DNA of 64,000 nucleotides, from positions 117,687,693 to 117,751,692 of the forward strand of contig OU015493.1 of NCBI GenBank assembly GCA_907164885.2, in the 5' to 3' direction. This stretch comes from Dolomedes plantarius (lineage: Eukaryota; Arthropoda; Arachnida; Araneae; Dolomedidae). The position numbers were made by a program, and so were the translations under genes. The notes beneath the pieces are model-generated. The model was not told the origin of the DNA. It worked only from the letters and a program-made list of their open reading frames with translations, and ran no database searches. This document shows, piece after piece, positions 11,166-25,308 of this stretch (positions are counted from its first letter, which is position 1; each line of letters begins with the position of its first letter).

Positions 11166-11560
11166 ATTGCGGAAATGAGGGATTAAACATATTTTTGCTT
11201 CGTCGCAAGGAACTGATTCCTGTTGAAAAAAGAAATGGTGCATTATTAGAAAACTACTCCCTGACCCAAAGAAGAAGTTTTTGTAACCAATGGTCTTACG
11301 AATATACCCAAATTATGACACTTGTTACTTTCTTTATATTTACCTCAGTGCAAAGAGGATATGGTTCTTCAGTTATATTCTACGTCTTACATTGTCCCTC
11401 CCAGCCGAAGAATGTTATCTTATTTTCGTCACACAAGATAACCATCGCCCTCTGATTCCATGTCTTCATTTGACTACTATATTATTTTTTTCAGCTGTTG
11501 AAATTTCAGATTTTGTTTTTTTTTTCTCAGAACCCAATTCACCTCCCCTATCCAACATTT

Positions 11561-12234
11561 GAGTCGCTCACTTACCAAATCGATTAACTCCATAAAAGAA
11601 AAAGTGGAGAAAAGTGATAAAATAATATACATTGCTAGTGGCTATATACATTGCTTTTTTAAATTCCTTTTAAAATATAAATTCAAATACACATTGTAGA
11701 ATGTATTATTGCAGATGTAGCTTTTATCTAACGACATATATAATGTATCAGGTACAATATCCTTGGAGTAATCGTTATTATTATTACAATTTTTGCGTGA
11801 CTAAGGGAGTAAATCTATTTGGCGAGTGAAAAAAAGTAATAACACCAAATTCAGTTTTCAAATTATTTTTAGTTACAGAAAAAAATGAAATAATTGTTTA
11901 ACAATTCCCAAGTACTTACTTCTGGGGCAGTTAGACTATAACTCACTTATTTATTTTAACTTTTTCTGTAATCAAACAATGCTAAACAATTTACCGTTAT
12001 CATCAAGTACTAACTTCTGCATTTGAATTGCATTATTGCAACGATTTACATCAGAGTTAATTTGACTGGCTTCTAAAATAAATTACTTATTATTCGGGGG
12101 GCAAAAAATTTTAAACCTTACTATTTGGGAAATTATTATGAATATAAAAAGTTATGTGTCAATAAAGTGTTTTTACAATAAAATTTTTAAAAATCAAAAT
12201 GTGGAGTTAATCGATTTGGCTTGTGAATGACTCA
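11561..12234. mobile_element. MITE-like element with about 32-bp TIRs
   Basis: The left end (from GAGTCGCTCAC) and right end (to GTGAATGACTC) are imperfect inverted repeats sharing CAAATCGATTAACTCCA. A second, reversed copy of the interior lies at 46519-46965. No coding region, so a non-autonomous DNA element is the best reading. The superfamily is uncertain. Confidence 0.65.
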
Positions 12235-12862
12235 TTTAATTTTCTTCTTTCTGGAAATGAAACACTAGTTGTGCTTAGTTCTGTTCTAATGCTATCCGGC
12301 GAAATTCTTATTTCCTAGAAACAGAACGTTCGTAATCCTCTGTCAGATTGTCTGCATTTTATTCGGTCTTTTCCAACATTTTACTGCAGTCTATTCATCT
12401 ACCGGAGTCTCGTAAGGTGATGTGGCGCTCTCAACCAAATAACCAACTCTTTACTTGTTTAAGTGAACCAATAAATGACCCTGAAAAGCTGTTACATTTT
12501 ACTCCTCACAAAAACACTTACCAGTAAATTCATTCTGTCATTCATCTGAGAAAAAAAACATTAATGCAGTTTTTCATGAAATTTCTATAACTGTTCTTTT
12601 GTAAATTTCTTAAGCTGGCCCGAAAATAAGACTTCTGTATAATTTTAAATTTGATTTAGTAGATATTTATCAGAGAGATTTTGAATCTATCACCTAAATC
12701 AAATGTATCGACAAAACGCAAAATAACATCAGAATCGCATCCATTTTTACTAATATTTGCAAACGTAAGTAAGCCGTACTGCTCGAAACTTACATCGTAG
12801 CGTAAGATTAGAAAGTCACTGACAGGCCCGAATGTTACACACGAGATGAATTCCTATACCCA

Positions 12863-13140
12863 GGGTTTCTGAACCTTTTTTACGTTCACGGTACCCTTAG
12901 GAATGAGATTAGAAACTTGGGACACCCGCGTTAGAATTTTAGCTTCTTCATTTTTTTTTCTAAATATTAAATCAAAGTCAAAAATATATCAGAAACATGT
13001 TAAGTTCAAACAAATACTTATTCCATTGCTGATTTTATTCATTTATGGAAAGATGTAAGTGGAACACCATAATGGCGTAATATCTATATATTTAAGCTGC
13101 TAAGCTGATTTTTTTAGCAGTCCGTGAGAGAAAACTACTG
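12863..13140. mobile_element. Single hAT-like terminus
   Basis: CAGGGTTTCTGAACCTTTTT near 12863 resembles a hAT left end, followed by a typical subterminal 'GGTACCCTTAGG' segment. I find no matching right end, so this is a truncated relic with an arbitrary right boundary. Confidence 0.35.
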
Positions 13141-13657
13141 CATAAATTTACTTCATTGTGGTCTTAAACGAAAGATTTTAATCTGTAGATGTGTCAAATT
13201 TGGTTTTTATAACCGCAATTTGTATTAATTGGCGATAATTTACAACTAAAAATTGTTTTCTGTGCATGCTCAGTAACATGTTTAAATATGGCTTTAGATA
13301 CTTAATAAGCGATTTGTTTATTCCTTACTAAGCAATTTGTTTATATCTCTAGCTCTCTCTCTGCCATTTTTATTTTTAATTCTGTTTGTGAGAAAGAATT
13401 AAGTTTGATGGAAATTGTTTATATCGTGCTGTTGAGTAACCATACTTATTTTTTGGTGGGGTTCAATAGCAATTTTTTAAAGCGTATTTCTCTGTTCTTA
13501 ATATTACGGTTTTCAACATTTGACAATGAAGTGTTGAAAATAACTTGTGTATTAGTACATTTATTTGCTATCAAGCCGTCATGTTTTAACGGGTACCAAC
13601 TAGTATTAATTAAGTTTCAAAAATAGCCATGGGATTCAGTAAAGTATTACACTAGAG

Positions 13658-14304
13658 TAGGGGTCTCCAAACTTTTTAGCCTAAGGGCCACACTGACGCC
13701 TGTACTAAGTGCCAAGGGCCAAGACCAAGCTAGCAAGCTCATTATAACAACATACTGTATCATACATATATAATGTTTTCCACTCACACAGTTTGATCAG
13801 TTGCATAAATTTGCCTGTGGCTATTCTTTCCTCTTTCGGCAGCACTTATCTGTGAGAAAAAACATTCTCCAAAATGGAATATACAAAAAATATTTACAGA
13901 TCCAATTTAACTGATGAGCATTTGAAGTAGCTGCTGATAATTTCCACTAGTAAACTTATCCACAACTGCAAGCAATTGTCACTGGAAAGTTGCACCTACA
14001 TAAATCTTATTAATCATAATTAAAATGTTTAATTTCATTATGTAAATTACCAACGTATGTCACTTACTGTAAGTTTTTAGAATAAATCTTTTATCATTAA
14101 TGACCGTTAAAATGTCCAACTTCATTATGTATGTCAGTTGTTGTGTTCCATAATTGGTCGTTAAATAAAAACATCTGATTATTATTGTGTATGATTTACT
14201 TACATTGTAAATTTTACAATGTAATCAAAATAAACTATGGCAGGCCGGATTGGTGGAACTCGCGGGCTGATGTTGGCCCGAGGGTCGTAGTTTGGAGACC
14301 CCTG
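13658..14304 (+). mobile_element. hAT deletion derivative with 8-bp TSD
   Basis: Ends TAGGGGTCTCCAAACT (13658) and AGTTTGGAGACCCCTG (ending 14304) are inverted repeats. The direct repeats CACTAGAG at 13650-13657 and 14305-14312 are a perfect 8-bp target duplication. Length 647 bp, retaining only the 3' end of a transposase gene. Confidence 0.92.
13840..13992 (+). pseudogene. hAT transposase C-terminal (HATC) fragment
   Basis: Reading from 13840 gives STYL, then a stop where the family usually has Cys, then EKTFSKMEYTKNIYRSNLTD and EHLK. This is the hallmark hAT dimerisation segment of the ZBED/GTF2IRD2-related group. A second stop interrupts at 13927-13929. It is a decayed remnant with no remaining catalytic domain. 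Confidence 0.75.
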
Positions 14305-14414
14305 CACTAGAGGAATACAAGGAAAATCACTAAAGAGAGTTTTGTTTTATTAACCTTTTCCTTACGGGGTGGGATAGCAAGTAAACCATGAATACGGGCC
14401 CAAGAATGAATATA

Positions 14415-15733
<1,319 letters not shown>

Positions 15734-15739
15734 GATATA

Positions 15740-17615
15740 CAGGTGGCTATCAAAATAATGGAAACACCTATCAATATTAGTGGTGTTTATGAATGTGCTT
15801 CGTCTTCCTTGAAAAACAAGTCTGTCCACGGGTATTTTTTTATATAATATAGTGTATGTATTATTCTACTGTCAGATAGCAGTCATGAAGCTAAGGGCAT
15901 CGTGCTTTTTGGGGGAACAGCGTAAAATAGCAAACCTTGCAGACCTTGCGAAAAGGGCAAATTTTTGGAGTGCGTTTAAATTGGAGTATCTGTTACTGCC
16001 ACTCCTAAGTTAATGGGTGTTTTTCGAGCTATAGTATCGAAAGTCATGATAGCATACAGATTGCACGGAAAAACATCCTTTGTCAAACAGAATAATAGAC
16101 GAAAGGGAGAGCTGAGTGAAAGAGACGGACAAGGTATTGAAGCGGATTGTGACATGAAGAAAGAAAACAACTGCAACCAAAATGACCGAAGAGCTCAATC
16201 TGCATCTGCATGTTCCGGTATCAACCATTAGAGGTAGAAGGGAACTTCACAAACAAATCATTTACGGAAGAGTAGCTATTCCTAAGCAACTCGTAATAGA
16301 TGCCAATACAAAATATCGCCCCATATGGGCCACGAGCGTAAATCCTGGTCGAGTAATATGTCGAAAAACGGCATTTGGTCCGACGAGTCATTGTTCACAT
16401 TGTTCTTTGAAAAAGGCCGTGCGTATGTCTGGAGAAAACACCTGCACAAGCGTAAGATTCTGGCTGTCTCATCTCAACTGTCAATCATGGAGGTAGATCT
16501 ATCAGAGTTTGGAATGGCATTTCATGATTTTCTTCAGGCCTTATTGTAACCCTAAAAGGGAGATAAGAGTGAGAAGGACTATGTCGAAATTTTAGCTCAC
16601 TTGTCCATCTTATTGTGCAAACACTTTCTTGCAGGAGATGGCTTTCTCCAGGATGATAATCCCCTTATACATACAGCTAAATCTATGAAGTATTGGTTTG
16701 AAGAGCATGACAAAGAAGTCAAATATCTTATCTTCCCCTGTACAATCCCCCCGACTATGTATCATCCAACCACTGTGATCTGTATAAGCGGATAGAGCCA
16801 GGTATCGATATCCACCACAGCATCTCTACGGGAACTTTCATGATTTTTCCCTGAAAAATGGTATAATATTGTTACATGTTTGGGAGCCAATTTGGCGTTT
16901 TATCGCCAAAGTGCGATGTTTCGGGAGTTGTGGAATTAAAACCAAGGAGTAAGTGATAAATCTGGATATTAGGTTGATTGTTGGAAAATCGTTTGGTTGT
17001 GTAGTGTGGCAACGCGGGTTTTTGTTGTACGAGATTAATAGGGTTTTAGAACAGTAATTGAGTTTAAGCGTAGTTCTTGAAGAGCTAGGTGAGCGTTTTC
17101 TTGGGAAGTTCAAGTTCTCTCGGTGTAGAGAGAGGTATTTTCTTGGAATAGGGTTCTACGGATCTTTGGTGAAAAAGGTCGTATAAGTTTACTATTAAGT
17201 GCTATAATAATTGTATTATTGTATGTGTTCTAAAACTTGAGATTCCTGCTGTAAGAGTGGAATGTGTAGGTGCTGAGGATTGTTAATTTCAGCGAAGATT
17301 TGCAGTAATATTGTCCTCTACTGCTGTTACTTGTGTAAAAGAAGATTCTATGTTATCTATGTTCTGCTGTTTATATAAATTTCCTCTGTTTCTCAATTTG
17401 TGGTAACTGGCATGATTTATTTCTGTTGTATTTGAAATTCACTTGTAGATTTTAATTTTCCCCGTACCACGAAGTTGGTACAATATATTCTTATTCACTA
17501 TTCATGACTTACATAATCCAATTCCAAGGTGAATCAGGTGGTATTACATGACAAAGGAGATCCTGCGCCATATCAATAAAGGTTTTCATGATGTTTCTTA
17601 GTGTTTCCATTATTT
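15740..17615 (+). mobile_element. Decayed Tc1-like element
   Basis: AAATAATGGAAACAC at 15753-15767 is inverted as GTGTTTCCATTATTT at 17601-17615, a 15-bp match. The interior holds fragments of a Tc1 transposase (next entry). About 750 bp between the transposase remnant and the right end are unrecognised and may include a later insertion. Confidence 0.6.
15975..16795 (+). pseudogene. Tc1-like transposase remnant, several frameshifts
   Basis: Family motifs are spread over three frames. GIWSDESLFTLF and GRAYVWRK (near 16370-16440) are the first catalytic Asp block. GFLQDDNPLIHTAKS and YWFEEHDKEVKYL (near 16640-16730) are the second. HTH-region coding around 16013-16230 is barely recognisable. 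It cannot encode a functional protein. Confidence 0.75.
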
Positions 17616-17892
17616 ATATAACCCTTAATGGCCGTTCCTAGAAAATAGGTATGAAATTTCCTGTTCTAAAGAGAGAATCGGAAAAATGGGCCCCGTAAAC
17701 TAAAGGTTAATGTACGACTTTCAATTGATGCTTAGAGCACAAATATTTAATATCAGACCTAACAGTTGTGGGTAACTAATTTATAGTCAGGAACGAGTGC
17801 ATCGATCTTAGTCACAATCTGTCGGGCTCGAGAGTAATTAATTCAACTTAATATTTATTTTAAGTGGGAACTACAAATTTTTTTTTTGCCTG

Positions 17893-17983
17893 TTCCATAA
17901 AAAAAAAAAAAATTCCAGGCACTCCTGGCCGATCTCATGGCACCCTAAAGTGCTTCGGCACACCGGTTGAGAATCATTGCTTT
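17893..17983. mobile_element. Single hAT-type right terminus
   Basis: The segment ending TTCGGCACACCGGTTGAGAA then TCATTG is the reverse complement of the widespread hAT end (CAnTGATTCTCAACCGGTG). No left partner was found nearby, so this is a truncated relic. Confidence 0.5.
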
Positions 17984-18080
17984 AGCCCTTCGAAACACCA
18001 GATGCTTAGGGTAGAGTATGTGATACGTTAAAATTTCTAACTACTATACCGTAAGTGTTGCGGAGTAGCTTCCTGACACC

Positions 18081-18573
18081 CAGGGCCCCGATTTAGAAAA
18101 TTCTTGACTATAGACACAACTCGGGATGGGAGCCCCCTAACACTGATGTGGGCGTAAAATTTCCAAAATTGACACACAAAAAATAATCATGAATCATTGT
18201 GAAAGTACCATTTTACCAAAAATTGGCTTTTTGAAGTGTAGAAGCCTAGAATATTATCAAATAGCAAAAAGCAATACAACATATTAACCTCATCATTAAA
18301 ACACCAGTGCAATGCAACCAGAAAAACTTATTAATACCTTACACACGCTATAACATACTTATGATGAACTATACATATAACTATACATATGATGGACCAA
18401 TCAATCAATCAAATTTGAAGGTATATATAAAAAAATTGCTATTAAAAAAAGGTAAAATAAAAAAAATTGAATTCGGAATGTTTTCTTTTTTTCCTTTTAA
18501 AATTAAAATTTTTTTGGGGGCCCCCAACATTCGGGGGCCTCTAGGGCCTCGCCTAATGGAAAATCAGGGCCTG
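18081..18573. mobile_element. hAT-like miniature element
   Basis: CAGGGCCCCGATTTAG at 18081 pairs with AAATCAGGGCCTG ending at 18573. Flanking 8-mers agree at only 5 of 8 positions, so the target duplication is uncertain. The interior is AT-rich with no transposase. Confidence 0.55.
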
Positions 18574-19389
18574 GTGATATCATATGCTATTTTGTTTTGT
18601 CTGCATTCCTGTGTACTAATACAGCATAAACAAGTAGAGACTGTAAAAAGTACTCTAAAATGAAAGTTTGTCAGTATGATTCCAACACATTCATAATATT
18701 TCCCTATATTATACACAGAATAAACATATATAACTCTAAACCAAACACTCTCATATTAATACTGTTTATGTTCGTAAGCGAATTATACGTGCGTGCAAGT
18801 ATGCAAGTAAGTATGTATATATATAAAGCAAGTATAAAATCGGCAAATTTTAAATAAATTTTGAAGTTTTTCTTTGCTACAGAAATACAAATGACGAAGT
18901 TAAAAAGTTAAACTTTAAAACAACAACATAAAGAAACTTTCATAGAAATGAACTCAAATTTTAAAACCTTCCTGTAATAGGGAACAGAGTATTGAAAAGA
19001 TTATTGCATATACATATATTAATAAAATTCAATTAACAGCTTAATGAAACTTGAACTGACCAAGTTAATTTATTTCGTGTAATTTAAGATGCTTTTTAAG
19101 TAATAAACAAAACTGATATAACAACAAATACTACGTACGAAAGTTTAATGTAACATATTGCTTTATTAACATTTTTAATCAGTTTGAAGAGAAAAGAAAT
19201 AATTGACAAAGTTAATAAAAGGAAATAAAATCTTGCAATAATAAGGGTGAATTTCAAAATTTCAAACAGGGTAAATTGAGAAAATGTCATGTTTTGTTTT
19301 GTATACACCCTCCAAAACTGGTTTTTAAAAAATGCGTAACCTAGTCTGTAAAGGAAAATGATAAAGAGAGTTTTATTCAAACAAGCAAA

Positions 19390-19437
<48 letters not shown>

Positions 19438-21944
19438 AACAAACACAAACAAACAAACACACACACACACACACAAAGTGTGTCAATTTTTTTCATCGAA
19501 CAGGTATTATATTTACCTCGAAGAAAATTAAATTGTGTCTTCATTAAAATGAAAGGCTTGTGAAAATCCTTAGCAAAAATAAGACTTAATGCATTTTATC
19601 TTCACGGTTAATCTCTAGAATTAGCAAAAACAAGTCAAGGAGTAATTTTAAGAGGTATATATTTAAACATGTCCTCATAAAAATTTAAAAAAAACAGAAG
19701 AGATATCTCTTTGGAAAGCAATAAGTGAAGCACTTTCTATTTTCTTAACAAGCTAAAAAAAGTAATAAAAATCCTTGATAAAACACAATGAAGTTGGAAA
19801 TGAATTTAATAAAACATCCACATAATAAAACTGACTATACATAATAAAACTCCACATAAGTCATCCACACAATAAAACTTCTCTACATAATAAAACTGAC
19901 TTAGTTTCAATGCATATGTTCCTTCTAAAAAAGCGGCTACGATAGGTTTAGCACACCGTAAGTTAAACCTCCTAAATATGAGAAATAAAACGTAAAACAT
20001 TTCTTTGCGTGAGAATCAATATCCGTGATTATACTAAAAATAAATGTAACCTGCAGAATACGGAAAAGAATGTAAGCCTTGACTAACCTCGCATTTAAAA
20101 GAATCACTTACACCTCAAGTTAATGCACTTAGTACACATGATCAACAGACCATTAATGCTATTCTTGATATTTCTACTCCGAAAGCACATATCAGGAAGT
20201 AAGTTCTTAGTCATTTTTAAACATTTCCTCCTTGGATATTTTTATCCGAATTTTCCCTTTTTTTCTGTCGCTTCTAGGTGAAACTCGCAACACAAGAAAT
20301 AATATTGAATGACATTTAGCGTGAAAACATTTAATGAACCAAAAAAATGCTAGAATTAGTTATATGAGCGAAATTTCAAAAGAAACAAACTTTTAGAAAA
20401 CAATTTTTTTTTAATCCGTTCGAGGAAAGAACAGCAAGTGAAAAAAATCTTTAATAGAAAGCTTAATTAAGCATTTTCGTACGTAGTTTCGTGTACATAG
20501 TTACAACATACTTTTTCGTGCAATGCATTTTTTTTAACATAAGGTTATTTCGCGTTTATAAAATTTCCGTATATATTCAATAAGATCTTTCAATCAAATA
20601 CGTAAAAAGTACTATTTTTCTAGTATTTCTAGAAACTGTATATTTTTTCTCATTTTTATATAATACACTTATAAAAGCATTTTGTATATAAATAATTTTT
20701 TAGCTGTTTTCGTAAGAAAGCGAAAACTTTTTATTAGAGTAACTTGGGTTTAAGGGTGAACCAAATCGTTAACTCTTTACATTTTCAAATCTTGTATTCT
20801 TAAAAAACTTTTATTTATAACTTATTTGCTCTCCACCATCAGGGCCTAATGAGTACCAATACTTCAAAATCTTCCTTCAATACATTAAATTCATTTAAAT
20901 ACATTTTTGATAACAATAAGTCTCAATGTAAAAATATCCGTTTTACTATTTTGCCATTATAGTTATATTTTAAACTGGTTACGTCTCTGATTTGTCCTAT
21001 TTAAAATGGTACTTTAAAATGTTCGTTCAAATAGCCAAACGTAACAGACATTAAAACAGATGAAGACATCTCGTCAAATACAGAAACACGTTCTGCTAAC
21101 TTTTTTTTTTCATCTCTTCAGTAATTTTTATACACCAATGTAAAAGTAACATACATGAGGACTTTTGAGGTTTTTTAAATTGCTGCTATTACTGGAAATA
21201 TCCGTTCTTCCTCAGAAAAGTTTATTAATTTGATATTACCAGGTGCAATAAGCGTCAGTATGAACTGGAAACGTGGGATATCGCAACAAGGAAAACACAG
21301 TTCGCATCCTTCATTAAAATAGGCTTTTATGTCATCAACATAATAGAAAGGAAGGAAAATTATTCGATATTTATTCATTTGATCAATTAAAGGAAAACCT
21401 TATAACATGCGTATTCGTTTCTGTTTTGATAACCACTTTTTTTCTTTTTACCTTCACGTTTATATTGGTAGCTTAACTTTTTAAACTCATTCACGCAATC
21501 CTATGGCATGACAAATATTTCGTGTTTCCTAACAATGATCAATTTTTATCTTCCAGTTAGAACTCTGATCATTTCTGTTCCTTTCATACAAGTAATACCA
21601 GTAAATTACATTATCATGGTATAATGCATTATCCTCACATTTTCTCACAAAACCATATTTAAAAAGTTTTTCAAAAATAAATTTTAAAAAATGTTTCTCC
21701 TGTGGCCCATAGTTTATTTCTCACTGGCCCTGATTATGTTTAGAAAGAGAAATAGTAGCTTTCCGTGCATCAGTAATATTCCGAGTTTTACTCTTAATTG
21801 ATGATAATGTAGAAATCCATTCAAAAACGGAAAGACATATTGAAGTTTTATGTCCGATTTGCCTTGCATCCTATATTTATCATTAACATAAATTTTCCTC
21901 ACACTGCTCAAGGTAACTTTTTTTTTAAAAATAAGCTACTAGCT
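18574..21944. other. AT-rich stretch without recognised genes
   Basis: About 3.4 kb of low-complexity AT-rich DNA. No protein, tRNA-like or TIR pair that I can support, apart from the CA microsatellite listed separately. Confidence 0.6.
19386..19476. repeat. (CA)n microsatellite, interrupted
   Basis: Two CA runs (about 19393-19430 and 19458-19474) separated by AAACACAAAC units. The minus-strand 'CVCVCV' open frame here is spurious. Confidence 0.95.
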
Positions 21945-22095
21945 GAAAACCCATACTTCGCTACGGAATACATTCAAATTAAATACAACGGTCAATATAT
22001 GCAATTAATGCCAAAAATAAATTTATAATATATACAATGATAAATATATTTATAATATATACAACGATCAATGTATGCAATTGATGTAAAAAACC
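21945..22095. repeat. Short direct-repeat cluster
   Basis: GCTGAAAACCCATACTTCGC then TACGGAATA is followed by two similar blocks, each containing CAACGRTCAAT, ATGCAATT and ATTTATAATATATACAA. It looks like a small decayed dispersed repeat. Confidence 0.5.
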
Positions 22096-22670
22096 GAAAA
22101 AATATATTTCTAAAAAAATCGTAAAGGATATTTTTATAGACAAAATAATGTAGAAGAAAATATTCAAATTAAATCTAATAGAACATACTAAATAATATAG
22201 TATACAGTTAATATAGTATAGTTTGAGGAACATTTCTTTTACTGTATTTTAATATGTTTTTGGATAATTTCCAATCGTCTGACGCATTAGCAAGAAAAAA
22301 CAATTTTTTTGTCTATTTCGTTGTTATGCACGTAACGATAAATTAGTTTAAAGTACCAGAAAAAGAAGTCACGTGATCAGCATTTAATAAATTAAATTCT
22401 AAATATTATTCTTTAAAAATTCACCAAAAGTCAGAAAATGGAGGTAAAGATTCGAGAAAGATTTTATTTTAAAGGAATTTTTATGATCTTTCTCGTGATA
22501 TAAATTTTATAACCCTCAGATTATTATTTTAAATGCGAACTTTAAAAAAGTTACAAAAACAGCTTAAAAATTCAATTTTAAAAAATCTAAGAAGAATTTT
22601 TCAAAAATCTTTCTTAGTGCACCCCTACACTATAAGAAGAATCGCCATGCAAAATTTCAGCCCTTTAGTT

Positions 22671-23492
22671 CAGGGCTCGGCAACTTTTTATCTTCCACGT
22701 CACAACAACGTTTTTCCGATAATTCCGCGGCACACCACAAGAAAAAGCTTGCAAATACATAAATTACAATAAATACGTGTACATTTTTATTAGATAAAAA
22801 AAAACACAATAAAACAGCTCTATGTAACAAGATAATTATAATCCTTTAAGTTTTATATAAATCATTTTGAACTGTACACCAACACAAGAACAAAAATATG
22901 AAGTTATAGTTTACAAGTTTAAAAAAATTATCTTTTAATTTTTATATTAAAATTTGTTATTTGGTCTTTACTTAAGCCTAATAAATCAAAGTTAATTTAA
23001 ACATAACTAATTTATTAATGAGATATTTGAGCTTGTTTTGAGGAATATATCTACGTTTTATATTTGGCTCTATATTAGAAAGAGCTACTCGGAGTTCATG
23101 GTCAAGACCCTTTAAACATGATCGTTTGTCATTTTTAATTAGAACCAGTGTCGAAAAACTTTGTTCGCTTAAGCATGTAGTAGAAAAAGGGAGTAAAATT
23201 GCAATGGCCTTGTCAGAAATTTGTGGATATTCTTTCTTAACTGAAATCCAGAAATATGATGCTCGAGCATACATACAATGTATGTTAACAAGATGTTTTT
23301 TGAAAGGGACCCAGAGAAATTAAGCAGGAATATTTAGGAGTAAGTTAGAGGAATATTTTACTTAGAAAAATTTCTAACTAATAGCGGTAGTTAATTTTTT
23401 TTTATTATTATAATCGATAAAATCACCGCGGCACAGTCAAGATCACCTCGCGGCACACTAATGTGCCACAGCACGGCGGTTGCGGAGCACTG
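22671..23492 (-). mobile_element. hAT deletion derivative with near-perfect TSD
   Basis: Ends CAGGGCTCGGCAACTT (22671) and CGGTTGCGGAGCACTG (ending 23492) form the TIR. CTTTAGTT (22663-22670) and CTTTATTT (23493-23500) match at 7 of 8 positions. The 822-bp element keeps only the C-terminal transposase region, on the minus strand. Confidence 0.88.
22978..23274 (-). pseudogene. hAT transposase C-terminal fragment (ZBED-like)
   Basis: The 98-residue frame carries EYPQISDKAIAILLPFSTT, LSEQSFSTLVLIKNDKRS and ELRVALSNIEP. These are the strongly conserved dimerisation motifs of hAT transposases related to ZBED5/SCAND3-type proteins. Substitutions have removed the usual YLCE signature. The BED finger and catalytic core are missing. 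Confidence 0.85.
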
Positions 23493-23563
23493 CTTTATTT
23501 CCAGCGGTTTGGTCTGTTGGTTGTCTGTCAGTCAGTCAGTCAGTTACGGAACTGTTTTATATA

Positions 23564-24976
23564 CACTCATGGACAAAAAAATTAGCGCACCAAGAAATAA
23601 TTGCGGGATCGTAACGAAACTTGCAATGAAGGTACATGTAGGGGAGATATGCAAATGATTAGAAATGCAGCGTGATTGCTCATTACGTATAGCCAGTAGA
23701 GGGCGTTGAACATCGTACTCTTTGGAGTATAAAACAGGTAACCAAAGCTTGTTTGAGTGTGCTGAATCATTTGCAAAGGAAGAGCTGAGATAGACATGCC
23801 ATTACACCGTGTTCGAAGACAATATAAGCAGTTGTCGCAGTTTGAGAGGGGGAGAATTGTCGGGATGATGGAAGCTGGGTGGTCAGCTAGGCGAGTATCT
23901 CGTCAATTAGGCCGCTCTGATTGTGTTGTGAGGAGGTGTTGGGACCAGTGGACCCGAGAGACGTCATGTACACGAAGACTAGGCTCAGGACGCCCTCGAC
24001 AGACCAGTCGTCGAGAAGACCGCCACATCGTAAGAAATGCACGCGTACAGCCAACTGCTTCATCGGCCGCCATCCAGGCACAGGTAGCACCTTCACTAGG
24101 GGCCTCTGTGTCTTCTCGAACCATACGAAGGCGCCTGGCTGAAGGACAGTTGGTATCGCGGCGCCCATTACGTGTGCTGCCCTTGACGCCCACCCATCGA
24201 CGCCTCCGTTTGGAGTTTTGCCGCGCACGAGTAAACTGGACTGCAGCGGAATGGAACCAGGTCGTTTTTAGCGACGAATCCAGATTCAATCTCGGCAGTG
24301 ATGACAATCGTGTTCGTGTGTGGAGAGCCCGTGGTGAACGCTTCAATCCTGCCTTTGCTGTACAGCGACACATCGGTCCCACAGCTGGTGTGATGGTATG
24401 GGGTGCCATTGCCTACAATACACGGTCACCCCTAGTATTGTTCCGTGGCACCATGACAGACCAGCGGTATGTTCATGAAATCCTGCAACCACATGTGTTG
24501 CCACTCATGCAACGGCTCCCAGGAGCCAATTTTCAACAAGACAATGCTCGGCCTCATACGGCAAGGGTGTCACAAGACTGTCTCCGCACTGTTACTACCC
24601 TTCCTTGGCCTGCCCGATCCCCAGATTTGTCTCCAATCGAGCATATCTGGGATCATTTGGGACGACGAGTTGGGCATCCCACGAGTTTGAACGAACTAGA
24701 GGCAAGGTTACAGCAAATATGGAACGAAATGTCTCAAGACATCATACAGAACTTGTATGACTCAATGCCCGATCGTATCGCATCGTGCATTCGCGCTAGA
24801 GGGGGTCCAACGGAGTATTAAATCCTCCGTTCTTTTGCCTTTTTCTCTGAAATAAATTATCCTTTTTCTTTGATTTTCTTATCATTTACTTATATCAAAG
24901 TAGTCATTACGTATGTAAAATTTCGTTTCATTTTGACGACTCCTTCTTGGTGCGCTAATTTTTTTGTCTATGAGTG
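23564..24976 (+). mobile_element. Tc1-family transposon, apparently complete
   Basis: The TIRs (33 bp, one mismatch) begin CACTCATGGACAAAAAAATT at 23564 and end with the complement at 24976, both containing AGCGCACCAAGAA. TA duplications are at 23562-23563 and 24977-24978. It contains an uninterrupted transposase gene. Near-identical TIRs and an intact frame point to recent insertion. Confidence 0.95.
23796..24821 (+). CDS. Tc1-like transposase, intact, 32-residue D-E spacing
   Basis: The 341-residue protein has an N-terminal HTH region (QFERGRIVGMMEAGWS, VSRQLGRSDCVVRRC), a GRPR-type linker at 65-68 and a DDE domain. The acidic residues are D160 (VFSDESRF), D249 (FQQDNARPH) and E282 (LSPIEHIW). 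By my count only 32 residues separate D249 and E282, two fewer than classical Tc1. The local alignment (TVTTLPWPARSPDLSPIE) is otherwise normal and the frame is clean, so this seems a family trait rather than damage. The protein ends GGPTEY, as many Tc1 relatives do. The start at 23796 (MPLHRVRRQY) lies about 230 bp inside the TIR. Confidence 0.95.
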   Translation: MPLHRVRRQYKQLSQFERGRIVGMMEAGWSARRVSRQLGRSDCVVRRCWDQWTRETSCTRRLGSGRPRQTSRREDRHIVRNARVQPTASSAAIQAQVAPSLGASVSSRTIRRRLAEGQLVSRRPLRVLPLTPTHRRLRLEFCRARVNWTAAEWNQVVFSDESRFNLGSDDNRVRVWRARGERFNPAFAVQRHIGPTAGVMVWGAIAYNTRSPLVLFRGTMTDQRYVHEILQPHVLPLMQRLPGANFQQDNARPHTARVSQDCLRTVTTLPWPARSPDLSPIEHIWDHLGRRVGHPTSLNELEARLQQIWNEMSQDIIQNLYDSMPDRIASCIRARGGPTEY

Positions 24977-25308
24977 TATATAGATAATTAATTATTTAAG
25001 TGAATAACTGTACAAATATTTTAAATGCGTATTGTAAGGGTTTCGAAAAGGCTGAAGGAAATTCAAGTCATATTTCGGAAAATATGGTTACTCTAAATAA
25101 GTTTTCCCATAAAAGTTTGACTACTGGGAAGTGGGATGACGTACGATGTTTAGTTACTTAATGGTAACATTAAAATTACCTTTTGTTAATAATATCTTTT
25201 GGAATGAGACAAACCATGGACTTTACTTAGATTACTCTTACTTTAGATTACTCTTTTCTCTAGAAATTTTAATTGATAAGTTATTGATGCTAATTTCATA
25301 ACTGATGA

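Noticed and set aside
19096..19476. 126-residue minus-strand frame beginning MCVCVCV
   Set aside because: Starts in a (CA)n repeat and continues in AT-rich noncoding DNA without any family motif.
23887..24409. Long minus-strand frames of 113 and 168 residues
   Set aside because: Shadows of the GC-rich Tc1 transposase gene on the + strand.
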